A stretch of DNA of 64,000 bases from an uncultured Eubacterium sp. (GCA_910580075.1 CAJTVR010000003.1:2258-66257); one strand, 5' to 3'; positions 15,240-24,714 are shown, counted from the stretch's first letter. Numbers and translations are program-made. Notes: a model not told the origin generated them from the sequence alone.

Positions 15240-17054
15240 ATGAATAGAATGGATGGTGTGAAGAATGAAATAAAGCAGAAAAATAAGTGCAGAAAAAGTA
15301 CTGGAAGACGGGCTGTTTTTTTAGCAGCGGTTCTGCTATTGGTTTCCATATGCTTTCCGGTTCCTGCAGTTTATACAGACGCAGCGTCCCCGGCTGTTAC
15401 GCTGAATTATTCCACATATACGCTGCTGAAAGGCAAAAAGCTGAAGCTGAAAGCTGTGATATCAGATGAAAACCTGGCATCGGAAAAAGTTATCTGGGCT
15501 TCAAGCAGTACCGATTTTGTGACTGTAAATCAAAGCGGCATGATAAAAGCAAAGAAAGCCGGGTCAGCGCAGATTACCGCAACAATTCAGGGAACAAATC
15601 AGTCAGCATCCTGTACGGTAAAGGTAGTAAACAAGCCGAAAAAAGAAAAAAATGCTTCAGATGTGAAGACTCTTACAAAAATCATACAGTCTTTTCCGTC
15701 AGATGTCTCTGTCAGCACGGATACAGACAATGCGAATGAATATACATGGACAGATATGGGCAAAGAGAGCCGGCTGACGGGCATCCGCTGGCGCGGACTG
15801 GGCTTAAAGGGTGAGATTTCGTTTGCCGGACTGCCGAAACTGGAGTCCTTAGACTGCAGCCAGGGCCAGGTTACCAGACTGGATCTGAGCAAAAACCCGG
15901 CTCTGAAAGAGCTGGACTGTTCTTCCAATGCACTGACGGCACTGGATATGAGCGGAAATAAAGCGTTAGAAACCCTTTTATGCAGCAAAAACCGCCTGAC
16001 AGATTTAAATGTCAGAAAGAATACGGCACTGGCTGTGCTTGACTGCAGCAGAAACCAGCTGACGGCCCTTGTTATTAAAAAGGCAGCTGCACTGAAGGAC
16101 TTAAACTGTGAAGCAAACCAGCTGACCAGCCTGAATGCAGGCAGCAATACAGCGCTTGTTTCTTTAAAATGCGCTTCCAATGAAATAAAAAGCCTGAATC
16201 TTTTGCAGGCAGCACAGCTTTCGTACCTGGACTGTTCTTATAACAGACTGACCAAGCTGGATGCAGCTAAAAATACGCGTCTTACGCAGCTGGACTGTTC
16301 CTTTAACAGCATAAAAACGCTGGATTTAAGCGGTGCTAAAACGCTGGAATATTTATTCTGCAGTACAAACAGACTGACAGATTTAAATATACAAAAAAGC
16401 AAAACACTGAAAAAACTGTCTGTAAATGATAACCGTATCGAGTCACTGGACCTTAAGAAAAACACAGCATTAGAAGAATTAGACTGTTCTGCGAATCAGC
16501 TGGCAAGTCTGAGTGTCCGTAAGAATACAGCCCTGACAGTACTGCACTGCCAGGCAAACCAGCTGGCCAGCCTGAATGTCAGTGCTAATACGGCTCTTAC
16601 AGATTTAAGATGTGATGCAAACGATCTGAAAAATCTGGATGTCAGCACGAATACAGCCCTGACAAAACTCACCTGTCATAAAAACAGTCTGACAGATCTG
16701 GATGTCAGTGCCAATACAGAGCTGAAAACACTGAACTGCATGAGTAATCAGCTGGCAGCCCTGGATGTTTCTTCCAATCCGGCTCTGCAGGTTTTGGACT
16801 GTTCGTATAACAAGCTGAGCGGACTGGATATGAGCGCAAATATGCAGCTGAAACGGTTAAAATGTGAATCGAATCAGCTGAAAGAATTAAATATCAGTGA
16901 AAATCCGCTTCTAACGTTTTTATTCTGCCAGGATAACCAGCTGTCAGAGATTGATGTCAGCGCAAACACAGCACTGATCAAACTGTACTGTGATAAAGAT
17001 GTTCAGGTAAACGGTTATGATATACCGCAGGAAGAAGAGACAGAAGATGAATAA
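15240..17054 (+). CDS. Secreted leucine-rich-repeat protein with bacterial Ig-like (BIG2) domain
   Basis: Encodes 604 residues. A signal peptide lies at residues of about 22-50 (FLAAVLLLVSICFPVPA). A BIG2-type Ig-like domain follows at about 52-130 (YTLLKGKKLKLKAVIS ... SGMIKAKKAGSAQITATI). Residues of about 180-590 hold roughly 18-19 repeats of 21-22 residues with the pattern LxxLDCSxNxLTxLDVSxNTAL. The tail is acidic (EEETEDE) with no LPXTG, SLH or membrane anchor. The start at 15240 follows AGGAGG by 6 nt; an in-frame ATG at 15183 has no such site. Such proteins are usually surface or secreted binding proteins; the ligand is unknown. Confidence 0.8.
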   Translation: MNRMDGVKNEIKQKNKCRKSTGRRAVFLAAVLLLVSICFPVPAVYTDAASPAVTLNYSTYTLLKGKKLKLKAVISDENLASEKVIWASSSTDFVTVNQSGMIKAKKAGSAQITATIQGTNQSASCTVKVVNKPKKEKNASDVKTLTKIIQSFPSDVSVSTDTDNANEYTWTDMGKESRLTGIRWRGLGLKGEISFAGLPKLESLDCSQGQVTRLDLSKNPALKELDCSSNALTALDMSGNKALETLLCSKNRLTDLNVRKNTALAVLDCSRNQLTALVIKKAAALKDLNCEANQLTSLNAGSNTALVSLKCASNEIKSLNLLQAAQLSYLDCSYNRLTKLDAAKNTRLTQLDCSFNSIKTLDLSGAKTLEYLFCSTNRLTDLNIQKSKTLKKLSVNDNRIESLDLKKNTALEELDCSANQLASLSVRKNTALTVLHCQANQLASLNVSANTALTDLRCDANDLKNLDVSTNTALTKLTCHKNSLTDLDVSANTELKTLNCMSNQLAALDVSSNPALQVLDCSYNKLSGLDMSANMQLKRLKCESNQLKELNISENPLLTFLFCQDNQLSEIDVSANTALIKLYCDKDVQVNGYDIPQEEETEDE

Positions 17055-17120
17055 AATCTTTTTGCTAAATTAAAAATAAATATCCAAAAATCAATTACAT
17101 CTAATCATTAATCATATCTG

Positions 17121-17152
17121 AAAATCCCCAGGCGTATGTTTGGGGATTTTTT
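17121..17152 (+). terminator. Rho-independent terminator after the LRR gene
   Basis: AAAATCCCCA (17121-17130) and TGGGGATTTT (17141-17150) form a 10-bp stem followed by TT. Its 3' end abuts the GAGGAG ribosome binding site (17153-17158) of the next gene, so terminator and Shine-Dalgarno nearly overlap. Confidence 0.7.
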
Positions 17153-17167
17153 GAGGAGATGATATTT

Positions 17168-18298
17168 ATGAATAAATTAAAGCTATCAGATAATATTGTC
17201 CGTCTGCGGCATGAAAAAAAGCTGACACAGGAGGAACTAGCTGATTTTATGGGTGTAACAAAAGCCTCTGTTTCCAAATGGGAAAAAGGAATCAATACAC
17301 CGGATCTTTTGCTGCTGCCGCAGCTGGCGGCTTTTTTTGATGTGACAATCGATAAACTGGTTGGCTATGAAGCCCAGCTGCCTTTAGAGCAGATCCGGCT
17401 GCGGTATGCCGCTTTGTGTAAAGATTTTGCTGATCTTCCTTTTGCCGAAGCACTGGAAAAAACCAGATCGCTTGCGCATCAGTATTATGCATGTTACCCG
17501 CTGCTGCTGCAGCTGTGCGTCCTGTACTGGAATCACTATATGCTTGCGGACAGCAGTAAAGAGCGAAAGCAGCTTTTAAAGGAAGCACTGGGATGGTGTA
17601 ACCGGATACTGGAAAACTGCAGCGATACAGCTGTCTGCAGTGATGCACTGGAGCTGAAAGCAGGGCTTTGCCTGGAACTGGGGATGGCGGAAGAAGCGAT
17701 ACAGGATCTGGAACCTTTTGCTGACCCCGCACGTCTTGCAGGACAGAAAGGAACGCTGCTTGTACGTGCGTATCAGATGGCCGGAGAGACAGAAAAAGCA
17801 AAAAGCTATGCGCAGATCAGGCAGTATCTGGATCTTTTGAATCTGACAGGCGATGCCATACTCGCTCTCTCCCTGAATGAAAACGATATTACACAGTGTG
17901 AGGAAACGATGCGGCGCATACAGGGCATTATAAACCTGTATCATCTGGAAACACTTCATCCGAACCTGGCGGCCCAGTTCTATTTCCAGTCCGCAGCCAT
18001 TTATGCATTAAACGAAAAAGAAGACGAAGCGATCGGGCAGCTGTACTGTATGGAAAAAAGTGTGGATGCCCTTTTAAAAGAAGAGCAGATATGTCTCCAT
18101 GGAGACTCATATTTCCAGCTTCTGGACGCATGGATTGACCGTCTGCCTCTGGGAAACATGCCGCCCCGGGATAAAAGATTTATCCGGAACAGCCTTTCAG
18201 AGGCACTGGAGCGTCCTGCTTTTCAAAATATCAGGGAAAAAGAAGAATTTCAGAATATTTTGCATAGACTTATGCAAAAGTGCGGGCCGGATGCCTGA
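17168..18298 (+). CDS. XRE-family HTH regulator with TPR-like C-terminal region
   Basis: Encodes 376 residues. The HTH is at about residues 5-58 (LSDNIVRLRHEKKLTQEEL, ADFMGVTKASVSKWEKG). The remaining 300 residues are helical and leucine/alanine-rich, resembling the TPR-like effector regions of peptide-sensing or RNPP-like regulators, though no specific family was recognised. I start at 17168 because GAGGAG at 17153-17158 is 9 nt upstream, whereas the in-frame ATG at 17159 directly abuts it. The next gene, 150 nt downstream on the same strand, might be a target. Confidence 0.78.
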   Translation: MNKLKLSDNIVRLRHEKKLTQEELADFMGVTKASVSKWEKGINTPDLLLLPQLAAFFDVTIDKLVGYEAQLPLEQIRLRYAALCKDFADLPFAEALEKTRSLAHQYYACYPLLLQLCVLYWNHYMLADSSKERKQLLKEALGWCNRILENCSDTAVCSDALELKAGLCLELGMAEEAIQDLEPFADPARLAGQKGTLLVRAYQMAGETEKAKSYAQIRQYLDLLNLTGDAILALSLNENDITQCEETMRRIQGIINLYHLETLHPNLAAQFYFQSAAIYALNEKEDEAIGQLYCMEKSVDALLKEEQICLHGDSYFQLLDAWIDRLPLGNMPPRDKRFIRNSLSEALERPAFQNIREKEEFQNILHRLMQKCGPDA

Positions 18299-18450
18299 GT
18301 GGGGAATATCGTTTAGGATACCCGGACGGACGGGCATCATATCCCGCTGCCTGGCAGATGGACTTTATTCTGCTGATGCCAGACGGATGGAGAACTTATA
18401 GGAACAGGTACAGGAAACGCCTTAAGGGTCGTAGAAGGAGTATGTAAAAG

Positions 18451-20142
18451 ATGGCAGTGAAAAAGAAAAAACTTCCGATTGGAATTGAAAATTTTGAAGA
18501 TATCAGGAAAGAAGATTTTTACTATATCGATAAAACAGGATTTATTGTCGAATTACTTCATAACTGGGGAGCGGTCAATCTGTTCACCCGTCCCAGAAGA
18601 TTTGGAAAAACGCTGAATATGAGCATGCTGGAACACTTTTTTTCATTGAATGGAGATAAGAGTATCTTTGACGGGCTGGAAATTTCAAAAGAGACGGAAC
18701 TTTGTGAAGAATATATGGGAAAATACCCGGTTGTATCCATTTCCCTGAAAGGGATTGATGCGCCTGATTTTGAAATGGCGTTCCAGATGGGAGCCAGAAC
18801 AGTGAGGAGGGCTGCATCAAAAGTGCAGTATCTTTTGGAAAGTGATGCGTTAAGTGAGAATGACAAGCTGGAATACCGGAGCCTTTTGAACAGCAGTATG
18901 GACGAATCTGCATTTTGTGACAGCCTGAGGATATTGTCAGAACTGCTGGAAAAGCATCATGGTACAAAGGTTATCATGCTGATTGACGAATATGACGTCC
19001 CGCTGGCAAAAGCCCATGCGAATGGATACTATGACCAGATGATTTTTCTGATCCGTGCTCTGCTGGGGGAGGCACTGAAGACGAACAGCAGCCTGAAATT
19101 AGCGGTGCTCACGGGCTGCCTGCGGATTTCAAAGGAAAGCATCTTTACAGGGCTTAATAATCTGAAGGTGCTTACAGCTGCAGATGAACGTTTTGATGAA
19201 TATTTCGGGTTTACAGACAGGGAAGTGAAAGAGCTTCTGGAATATTATGATCTGTCCGGCCATTATGAGGAGGTAAAGAGCTGGTATGACGGCTACCTGT
19301 TTGGAAATACACAGGTGTACTGCCCGTGGGATGTGCTCAACCACTGCGACAGGATCAGAAGCAGCCCTCATGCCCGGCCGGAAAACTACTGGATCAATAC
19401 CAGCAGCAACGACGCAGTAAGACGGTTTATCCAGGAATCGGCAGATACATCAGCCAGACGGGATATCGAGCGCCTGGTCGCAGGAGAGACTGTCACAAAG
19501 GAAATCCATCAGGAACTGACGTATCCGGAAATTTACCGGACGATAGACAATATCTGGAGCCTTCTTTTTACCACCGGCTATCTGACCAGCCGTGGAAAAG
19601 CAGAGGGAAGGCAGATGAAACTGGCAATCCCCAATATGGAAATCCGGGATGTTTTTAAGACGCAGATCATGGATTTTTTTAAGGAGAATGTCCGGGAAGA
19701 CCGGGATATGCTGGACCGTTTCTGTAATGCCCTGCAGAATGCAGACCCGGAACATGTGGAAAAGATTTTCACGGATTATTTAAGAAAGACCATCAGCATC
19801 CGGGATACGGCAGCAAGAAAAGATATGAAAGAAAATTTCTACCACGGTGTCCTGCTTGGGATTCTAGGAGTGAAAAACCGGTGGGGGATTTCTTCCAACC
19901 GGGAAATGGGCGAAGGCTATGCGGATATCCTTGCAGAACCGGACAGCGGGGATACAGGGATTATCATTGAAGTAAAATATGCACATGACGGAAACCTGGA
20001 CGCCGCATGCCGGGAAGCACTGGAGCAGATCAGACACACCCGGTACGAAGATGACCTTTCTGACGACGGGGTGGAGAATATCCTGAAATACGGGATTGCA
20101 TGTTATAAAAAACGGTGCAGGGTGATGTTAGAGAGGGCCTGA
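18451..20142 (+). CDS. AAA-ATPase-like / PD-(D/E)XK nuclease-superfamily protein
   Basis: Encodes 563 residues. The N-terminus has the AAA-ATPase-like family signature: FEDIRKEDFYYIDKTGFI, then a P-loop-like RPRRFGKTLNMSML (about residues 47-60), and a Walker B-like MLIDEYDVPLAKAH near 175. The C-terminus (about 480-560) has GEGYADILAEP and IIIEVKYAHDG, matching the D...ExK core of PD-(D/E)XK nucleases, followed by a basic tail. The family is abundant and multicopy in Lachnospiraceae and Bacteroidetes. Its cellular role is not established, though a mobile or defence-related role has been suspected. The ATG at 18451 follows AAGGAG. Confidence 0.8.
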   Translation: MAVKKKKLPIGIENFEDIRKEDFYYIDKTGFIVELLHNWGAVNLFTRPRRFGKTLNMSMLEHFFSLNGDKSIFDGLEISKETELCEEYMGKYPVVSISLKGIDAPDFEMAFQMGARTVRRAASKVQYLLESDALSENDKLEYRSLLNSSMDESAFCDSLRILSELLEKHHGTKVIMLIDEYDVPLAKAHANGYYDQMIFLIRALLGEALKTNSSLKLAVLTGCLRISKESIFTGLNNLKVLTAADERFDEYFGFTDREVKELLEYYDLSGHYEEVKSWYDGYLFGNTQVYCPWDVLNHCDRIRSSPHARPENYWINTSSNDAVRRFIQESADTSARRDIERLVAGETVTKEIHQELTYPEIYRTIDNIWSLLFTTGYLTSRGKAEGRQMKLAIPNMEIRDVFKTQIMDFFKENVREDRDMLDRFCNALQNADPEHVEKIFTDYLRKTISIRDTAARKDMKENFYHGVLLGILGVKNRWGISSNREMGEGYADILAEPDSGDTGIIIEVKYAHDGNLDAACREALEQIRHTRYEDDLSDDGVENILKYGIACYKKRCRVMLERA

Positions 20143-20150
20143 ATATCTGC

Positions 20151-20179
20151 TTGAAGTTCTTCCTTAAAATGTATATAAT
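20151..20179 (+). promoter_or_regulatory. Promoter of the radical-SAM/RNase G operon
   Basis: TTGAAG (20151-20156), a 17-bp spacer and TATAAT (20174-20179) lie about 85 nt before the start codon. Confidence 0.6.
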
Positions 20180-20264
20180 ATTGACAGCCTGCGTTTTAGC
20201 AAATCACCTGCTGTGAAAACAGAGCACAAAAAATTGTATGATATACAAAACCGAAAGGAAATCT

Positions 20265-22130
20265 ATGAGAAAACTAGCCCTAAATGATGAAATACTACTG
20301 CAGATCGAAAAGCCTGCCCGTTACATCGGCAATGAAGTAAACAGCGTTATAAAAGACCCTGAAAACGTGGATATCCGTTTTGCCATGTGCTTCCCGGATG
20401 TTTATGAAATCGGCATGTCACATCTGGGCATGAAGATTTTATATGATATGTTTAACCGCAGAAATGATGTATACTGCGAGCGGGTATTCTCTCCCTGGCC
20501 GGATCTGCATCAGATTATGAAAGAAAAGGATATTCCGCTTTTTGCGCTGGAATCCCAGGACTCTCTGGATCAGTTTGATTTTATTGGAATTACGCTTCAG
20601 TATGAGATGTGCTATACGAACATCCTGCAGATTTTGGATCTTTCCCATATTCCGCTTTCTGCTGCAAAACGTACAAAAGACATGCCGTTTGTGATAGGCG
20701 GCGGGCCATGCACTTATAACCCGGAACCTGTGGCGGAGTTTTTTGATATGATTTATATCGGAGAAGGAGAACTTTCTTATGATCCGCTGTTTGAGCTTTA
20801 CAAACAGTGGAAAAAAGAAGGTGGCGAAAGGCGTGAATTCTTAAAACGTGCGGCATCTATTCCTGGAATTTATGTACCTTTATTTTACGATGTTTCATAT
20901 CAGAAAGACGGAACGATTGCCCAAATGGTTCCGAATGAGTCCGGCATACCTGAAACAGTAAAAAAACAGGCTGTTACAGAGCTTACAGATGCTGTTTTTC
21001 CAGACAAGCCAGTGGTTCCATATATTAAAATAACACAGGACCGCGTCGTTTTAGAGATTATGCGCGGCTGCATCCGCGGCTGCCGTTTCTGCCAGGCAGG
21101 ACAGATTTATAAACCTGCGCGTGAAAAGGATGTAGAAACGCTGAAACGCCAGGCAGATGAGCTGCTGCAAAATACAGGTTATGATGAGATATCCCTTACA
21201 TCGTTAAGTTCCAGTGACTATTCACAGATAGGGGAGCTGGTCACCTATCTCATTGATAACTATAAAAACAAAGGCGTGAACATTTCCCTGCCGTCTCTGC
21301 GCATTGATGCATTTTCACTGGATGTGATGAGCAAAGTACAGGATATCCGTAAATCCAGCCTGACCTTTGCACCAGAAGCCGGGTCACAGCGGATGCGGGA
21401 TATTATTAATAAAGGACTGACGGAGGAAACCATTCTGCACGGAGCCGGGCTTGCCTTTGAAGGCGGCTGGCAGAAAGTCAAGCTGTATTTTATGCTGGGC
21501 CTTCCTTTTGAAACAGAGGAAGATATGCAGGAAATTGCCGGACTTGCGAATAAAATAGCCGTGCGCTGCTATGAAATACCGAAAGAAAAGCGTAACGGAA
21601 AATGCCAGATTACTATCAGTACGTCCTTTTTTATCCCAAAGCCGTTTACGCCGTTTCAGTGGGCGCGGATGTATGACAGGGATGAATACCTGCGCCGGGC
21701 AAAAGCAGTCAACGATGCAGTAAAATCCCAGTTAAACCGTAAGAGTTTAAAATATAACTGGCACGAAGCCGATGTGTCTGTGCTGGAAGGCGTTCTTTCC
21801 CGCGGCGACCGCAGAATAGCAAAAGCTATACAGTATGCCTATGAAGACGGAGCGGTATTTGACGCCTGGTCAGAGTTTTATGACGATGCCCGCTGGAAGC
21901 GTGCCTTTGAAAAAGCAGGCATTGATACTGACTTTTATACCATGCGCGAGCGCAGCACGGACGAACGTTTTCCATGGGACTTTATCAATACGGGTGTCTC
22001 AAAAGATTATCTTCTGCGCGAATGGAAAAAAGCACAGACGGCGCAGACGACGCCAAACTGCAGAATGCAGTGTGCAGGATGCGGTGCCGCAGATTTTAAG
22101 GGAGGTGTCTGTTATGAAAATCAGGATTAA
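20265..22130 (+). CDS. B12-binding-type radical SAM protein (TIGR03960-like)
   Basis: Encodes 621 residues. The N-terminal part (CFPDVYEIGMSHLGMKILYDM, GEGELSYDPLFELY) resembles a cobalamin-binding Rossmann region. The radical SAM cluster motif CIRGCRFC is at about residues 268-275, followed by SLSSSDYSQIGEL and SLPSLRIDAFS. The start at 20265 fits the GAAAGGAAA 5-13 nt upstream better than the ATG at 20238. It overlaps the next gene by 17 nt. In many clostridia this protein and the DUF2344-type partner are adjacent or fused, usually beside RNase G and rplU, as here. The substrate is unknown. Confidence 0.85.
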   Translation: MRKLALNDEILLQIEKPARYIGNEVNSVIKDPENVDIRFAMCFPDVYEIGMSHLGMKILYDMFNRRNDVYCERVFSPWPDLHQIMKEKDIPLFALESQDSLDQFDFIGITLQYEMCYTNILQILDLSHIPLSAAKRTKDMPFVIGGGPCTYNPEPVAEFFDMIYIGEGELSYDPLFELYKQWKKEGGERREFLKRAASIPGIYVPLFYDVSYQKDGTIAQMVPNESGIPETVKKQAVTELTDAVFPDKPVVPYIKITQDRVVLEIMRGCIRGCRFCQAGQIYKPAREKDVETLKRQADELLQNTGYDEISLTSLSSSDYSQIGELVTYLIDNYKNKGVNISLPSLRIDAFSLDVMSKVQDIRKSSLTFAPEAGSQRMRDIINKGLTEETILHGAGLAFEGGWQKVKLYFMLGLPFETEEDMQEIAGLANKIAVRCYEIPKEKRNGKCQITISTSFFIPKPFTPFQWARMYDRDEYLRRAKAVNDAVKSQLNRKSLKYNWHEADVSVLEGVLSRGDRRIAKAIQYAYEDGAVFDAWSEFYDDARWKRAFEKAGIDTDFYTMRERSTDERFPWDFINTGVSKDYLLREWKKAQTAQTTPNCRMQCAGCGAADFKGGVCYENQD

Positions 22131-22854
22131 ATTTCGAAAGAACGGTGTCATGAAATTTATCGGGCATCTGGACATCATGCGCTTTTTTCAGAAAGCCATC
22201 CGCCGCAGCGGCATTGACATCTGCTATTCCGAAGGATTCAGCCCGCATCAGATTATGTCTTTTGCAGCGCCTCTTGGCGTAGGCGTTACAAGCGACGGGG
22301 AATATCTGGATATTGAAGTGCATACATCCGATTCCTCAAAAGAAGCAGCTGCAAAGCTGAATGAAGTTATGGCAGAAGGGATGGAAATTACAGGATATGT
22401 AAGGCTGGATGATCAGGCAAAAACTGCCATGGCATCTGTATCTGCCGCTGATTATGAAATCTGGTTTAAACAAGGATATGAGATACCGGCATGCATCCGG
22501 GATTTGACGAATCTGCAAAAGCAGCTGCAGGAATTTTTTGTTAATCCGCAGCAGGTGCCGGTTACAAAAAAAACGAAAAAAAGCGAAAAGGTACTCGATT
22601 TAAAAACGCTTGTATATGATTTTCACATCCTGCAGCCTGAAGAACGTTTTGGCATGCATCCGGCGTTTTATTTAAATGTCAGCACAGGCAGTACAGATAA
22701 TCTGAAACCGGAACTGGTACTGGAAGCATTTTTTGAGTTTATGGGCCTGGAATTTAATCCATATGCTGTGCAGATTCACCGGAAAGATGTGTACTTTACA
22801 GATGCAGACGGAAAACATCTGCCGCTGCTTGCAGCAGGAACGGAAATCTTATAA
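22114..22854 (+). CDS. Radical SAM-associated protein (TIGR03936 / DUF2344-like)
   Basis: Encodes 246 residues beginning MKIRIKFRKNGVMKFIGHL, with IDICYSEGFSPHQIMSFA, typical of the DUF2344 family. The start at 22114 has GGGAGG 8-13 nt upstream and lies inside the 3' end of the radical-SAM gene. An open frame extends further upstream but only as overlap. It probably works together with the preceding protein, since fused versions are known in other bacteria. Biochemical function is unknown. Confidence 0.85.
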   Translation: MKIRIKFRKNGVMKFIGHLDIMRFFQKAIRRSGIDICYSEGFSPHQIMSFAAPLGVGVTSDGEYLDIEVHTSDSSKEAAAKLNEVMAEGMEITGYVRLDDQAKTAMASVSAADYEIWFKQGYEIPACIRDLTNLQKQLQEFFVNPQQVPVTKKTKKSEKVLDLKTLVYDFHILQPEERFGMHPAFYLNVSTGSTDNLKPELVLEAFFEFMGLEFNPYAVQIHRKDVYFTDADGKHLPLLAAGTEIL

Positions 22855-22867
22855 AGGCTTTGGAATT

Positions 22868-24109
22868 ATGAATAAATTAATTATTACACGTGAAACCATG
22901 AAAAACCCGGCTGACGGCACAGCCTGTACATATCAGCTCTGTGCTTTATACGAAGACAGCCGCATGATCGAAGCATCTGTGCAGCCGGAAGATACGGAAA
23001 GCATTCTGAACAATATTTATATCGGACGTGTAAAAAGCATCGCACATAACCTGAATGCAGCTTTTGTAGAAATTGCAAACGGCCAGGTCTGTTATCTGCC
23101 GCTGGAACATTTTAAATATCCTGTCTTTACAAAAAAGATTTCCAAAAAGCAGCTTGCGCCAGGAGATGAACTGGCTGTGCAGGTAATCAAAGAGGCAATG
23201 AAGACAAAGGAAGCAGTTGTCTCAGCCAATTTAAGTTTTGCAGGAGAATATCTGGTGCTGACAAGTGCAAATCTAAAGACAGGAGTTTCATCAAAACTTT
23301 CATCTGAGGAAAGAACCCGTCTTCAGACATTTGCCAGACAGCTGAGAGAAGAAATTTCAGCCAGTGACAGCGCCATCCGGTTTGGGCTGATCCTGCGTAC
23401 AAATGCGGCACAGGCTGACGATCAGACGCTCCGGACAGAATTTGACCAGCTGTACGCACAGTATCTGTCACTGATTGAGCATGCGCCTGCACGAAGCGTC
23501 TTTTCCTGCCTTAGAAAAGAGCGGCCTTTTTATATGAAGATACTCACAGATACAGATAAATCCAGCCTGGAAGAAGCCGTTACGGATGACCGCGGAATTT
23601 TCGAAGCACTGCAAAATCTTTCATACAGACAGTACCGCATTCGTCTGTATGAGGACAGCCTGCTGCCGCTTGCACGCCTTTATAATGCAGCCGGGCAGCT
23701 GGAAGCAGCTTTAAAACCGCGTGTATGGCTTAAATCCGGCGCAAACATTATTATTCAGCCTACAGAGGCACTGACTGTCATCGATGTTAACAGCGGAAAA
23801 AATACGGCCAAAAAGGATAAACAGCTCAATCACTATAAAATCAATCTGGAAGCGGCCAGGGAAATCGCAAAACAGCTGCGCCTGCGCAATCTTTCCGGCA
23901 TCATTTTAGTGGATTTTATTGATTTATATGACGAAAATCTCAATCAGTCGCTGATGAATGAATTCCGCGCATGTTTAAAAACAGACCCGGTTCCGGTAAA
24001 TCTGGTCGATATTACCAGGCTGGGACTTGTGGAGCTGACGCGCAAAAAAATGAAAAAACCGCTGACAGAGCAGTTAGCCGCTGTTTCAGGATATACGGAG
24101 CGCATATGA
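22868..24109 (+). CDS. rng: Ribonuclease G/E family protein
   Basis: Encodes 413 residues. An S1-like N-terminal domain spans about 40-120 (NIYIGRVKSIAHNLNAAFVEI). The DNase I-like catalytic region contains TVIDVNSGK and LVDFIDLYDE, where the conserved aspartates that bind magnesium lie. It ends soon after TRLGLVELTRKKMKKPL, so the long C-terminal part of RNase E is missing and the zinc-link cysteines are not visible. The start at 22868 is chosen for the family-like MNKLIITRE and the AAAGG upstream. It would cleave single-stranded RNA in rRNA maturation or mRNA decay. Confidence 0.88.
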   Translation: MNKLIITRETMKNPADGTACTYQLCALYEDSRMIEASVQPEDTESILNNIYIGRVKSIAHNLNAAFVEIANGQVCYLPLEHFKYPVFTKKISKKQLAPGDELAVQVIKEAMKTKEAVVSANLSFAGEYLVLTSANLKTGVSSKLSSEERTRLQTFARQLREEISASDSAIRFGLILRTNAAQADDQTLRTEFDQLYAQYLSLIEHAPARSVFSCLRKERPFYMKILTDTDKSSLEEAVTDDRGIFEALQNLSYRQYRIRLYEDSLLPLARLYNAAGQLEAALKPRVWLKSGANIIIQPTEALTVIDVNSGKNTAKKDKQLNHYKINLEAAREIAKQLRLRNLSGIILVDFIDLYDENLNQSLMNEFRACLKTDPVPVNLVDITRLGLVELTRKKMKKPLTEQLAAVSGYTERI

Positions 24110-24267
24110 AATATAAAGCTTCAGTCAGGGCAGAGCAAAGCACAGGAATGGATTATCAGACATGGAAGAAGAAATCAAAAATAGAAAACCGTTCACTCCT
24201 GAATCACTCTTTATGCACCAGCCTGTCTGAAATGTTACAGTTTTTCTGTCAAATTCCAGAATACCCC

Positions 24268-24297
24268 TTGACGAATTCCTGCAATATATGCTATTCT
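24268..24297 (+). promoter_or_regulatory. Promoter of the rplU-prp-rpmA operon
   Basis: TTGACG (24268-24273), an 18-bp spacer and TATTCT (24292-24297), giving transcription from about 24304. Confidence 0.55.
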
Positions 24298-24303
24298 CTA
24301 TGA

Positions 24304-24382
24304 GTATGCCGCACAACGAGGTAATAAGCATGTAACTTTGCATCACCAAAGTTGGCGAGTAATGATAAATAGGAGGTGCCAG
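24304..24382 (+). promoter_or_regulatory. Possible L21-type ribosomal protein leader
   Basis: About 80 nt of leader directly precedes rplU and contains an AACTTTG/CAAAGTT hairpin near 24335-24355 and a GCGAGTAATGATAAATAGG stretch up to the ribosome binding site. Firmicute rplU operons commonly carry a structured L21 leader for autoregulation. I could not verify the full consensus by eye. Confidence 0.35.
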
Positions 24383-24691
24383 ATGTACGCAATTATAGCA
24401 ACAGGTGGCAAACAGTACAAAGTATCCGAAGGCGATATCATTACCATTGAAAAGCTTGGCGCGCAGGAAGGATCAACCGTTACGTTTGATCAGGTATTAG
24501 CAGTCAGCAATGGAGAATTAACAGTCGGCAGCCCGACAGTTGCAAACGCAACTGTTACAGCTTCTGTTGTAAAGGAAGGCCGTGGTAAAAAAGTAATCGT
24601 ATACAAGTACAAAAGGAAAACCGGCTATCATAAAAAACAGGGCCACAGACAGTCTTTTACACAGGTTAAGATTGAAAAAATCAATGCCTGA
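24383..24691 (+). CDS. rplU: 50S ribosomal protein L21
   Basis: Encodes 102 residues beginning MYAIIATGGKQYKVSEGD and ending with the conserved RKTGYHKKQGHRQSFTQVKI. The start at 24383 follows AGGAGG by 6 nt. It is the first gene of the conserved rplU-prp-rpmA operon. Confidence 0.97.
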   Translation: MYAIIATGGKQYKVSEGDIITIEKLGAQEGSTVTFDQVLAVSNGELTVGSPTVANATVTASVVKEGRGKKVIVYKYKRKTGYHKKQGHRQSFTQVKIEKINA

Positions 24692-24714
24692 AAGACATCC
24701 GGTCAGAAAATACA

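Noticed and set aside
15599..16180. A long antisense open frame of 193 codons inside the LRR gene
   Set aside because: It is the mirror image of the regular LRR codon pattern; the plus strand gives a clear repeat protein.
15840..17000. Regularly spaced repeats that might suggest a CRISPR-like array
   Set aside because: They are in-frame codon repeats of leucine-rich units; spacers are not unique and the protein is continuous.
24106..24303. A 65-codon open frame starting in the stop codon of the RNase G gene
   Set aside because: It runs through the rplU promoter, has no separate ribosome binding site and no recognisable protein features.
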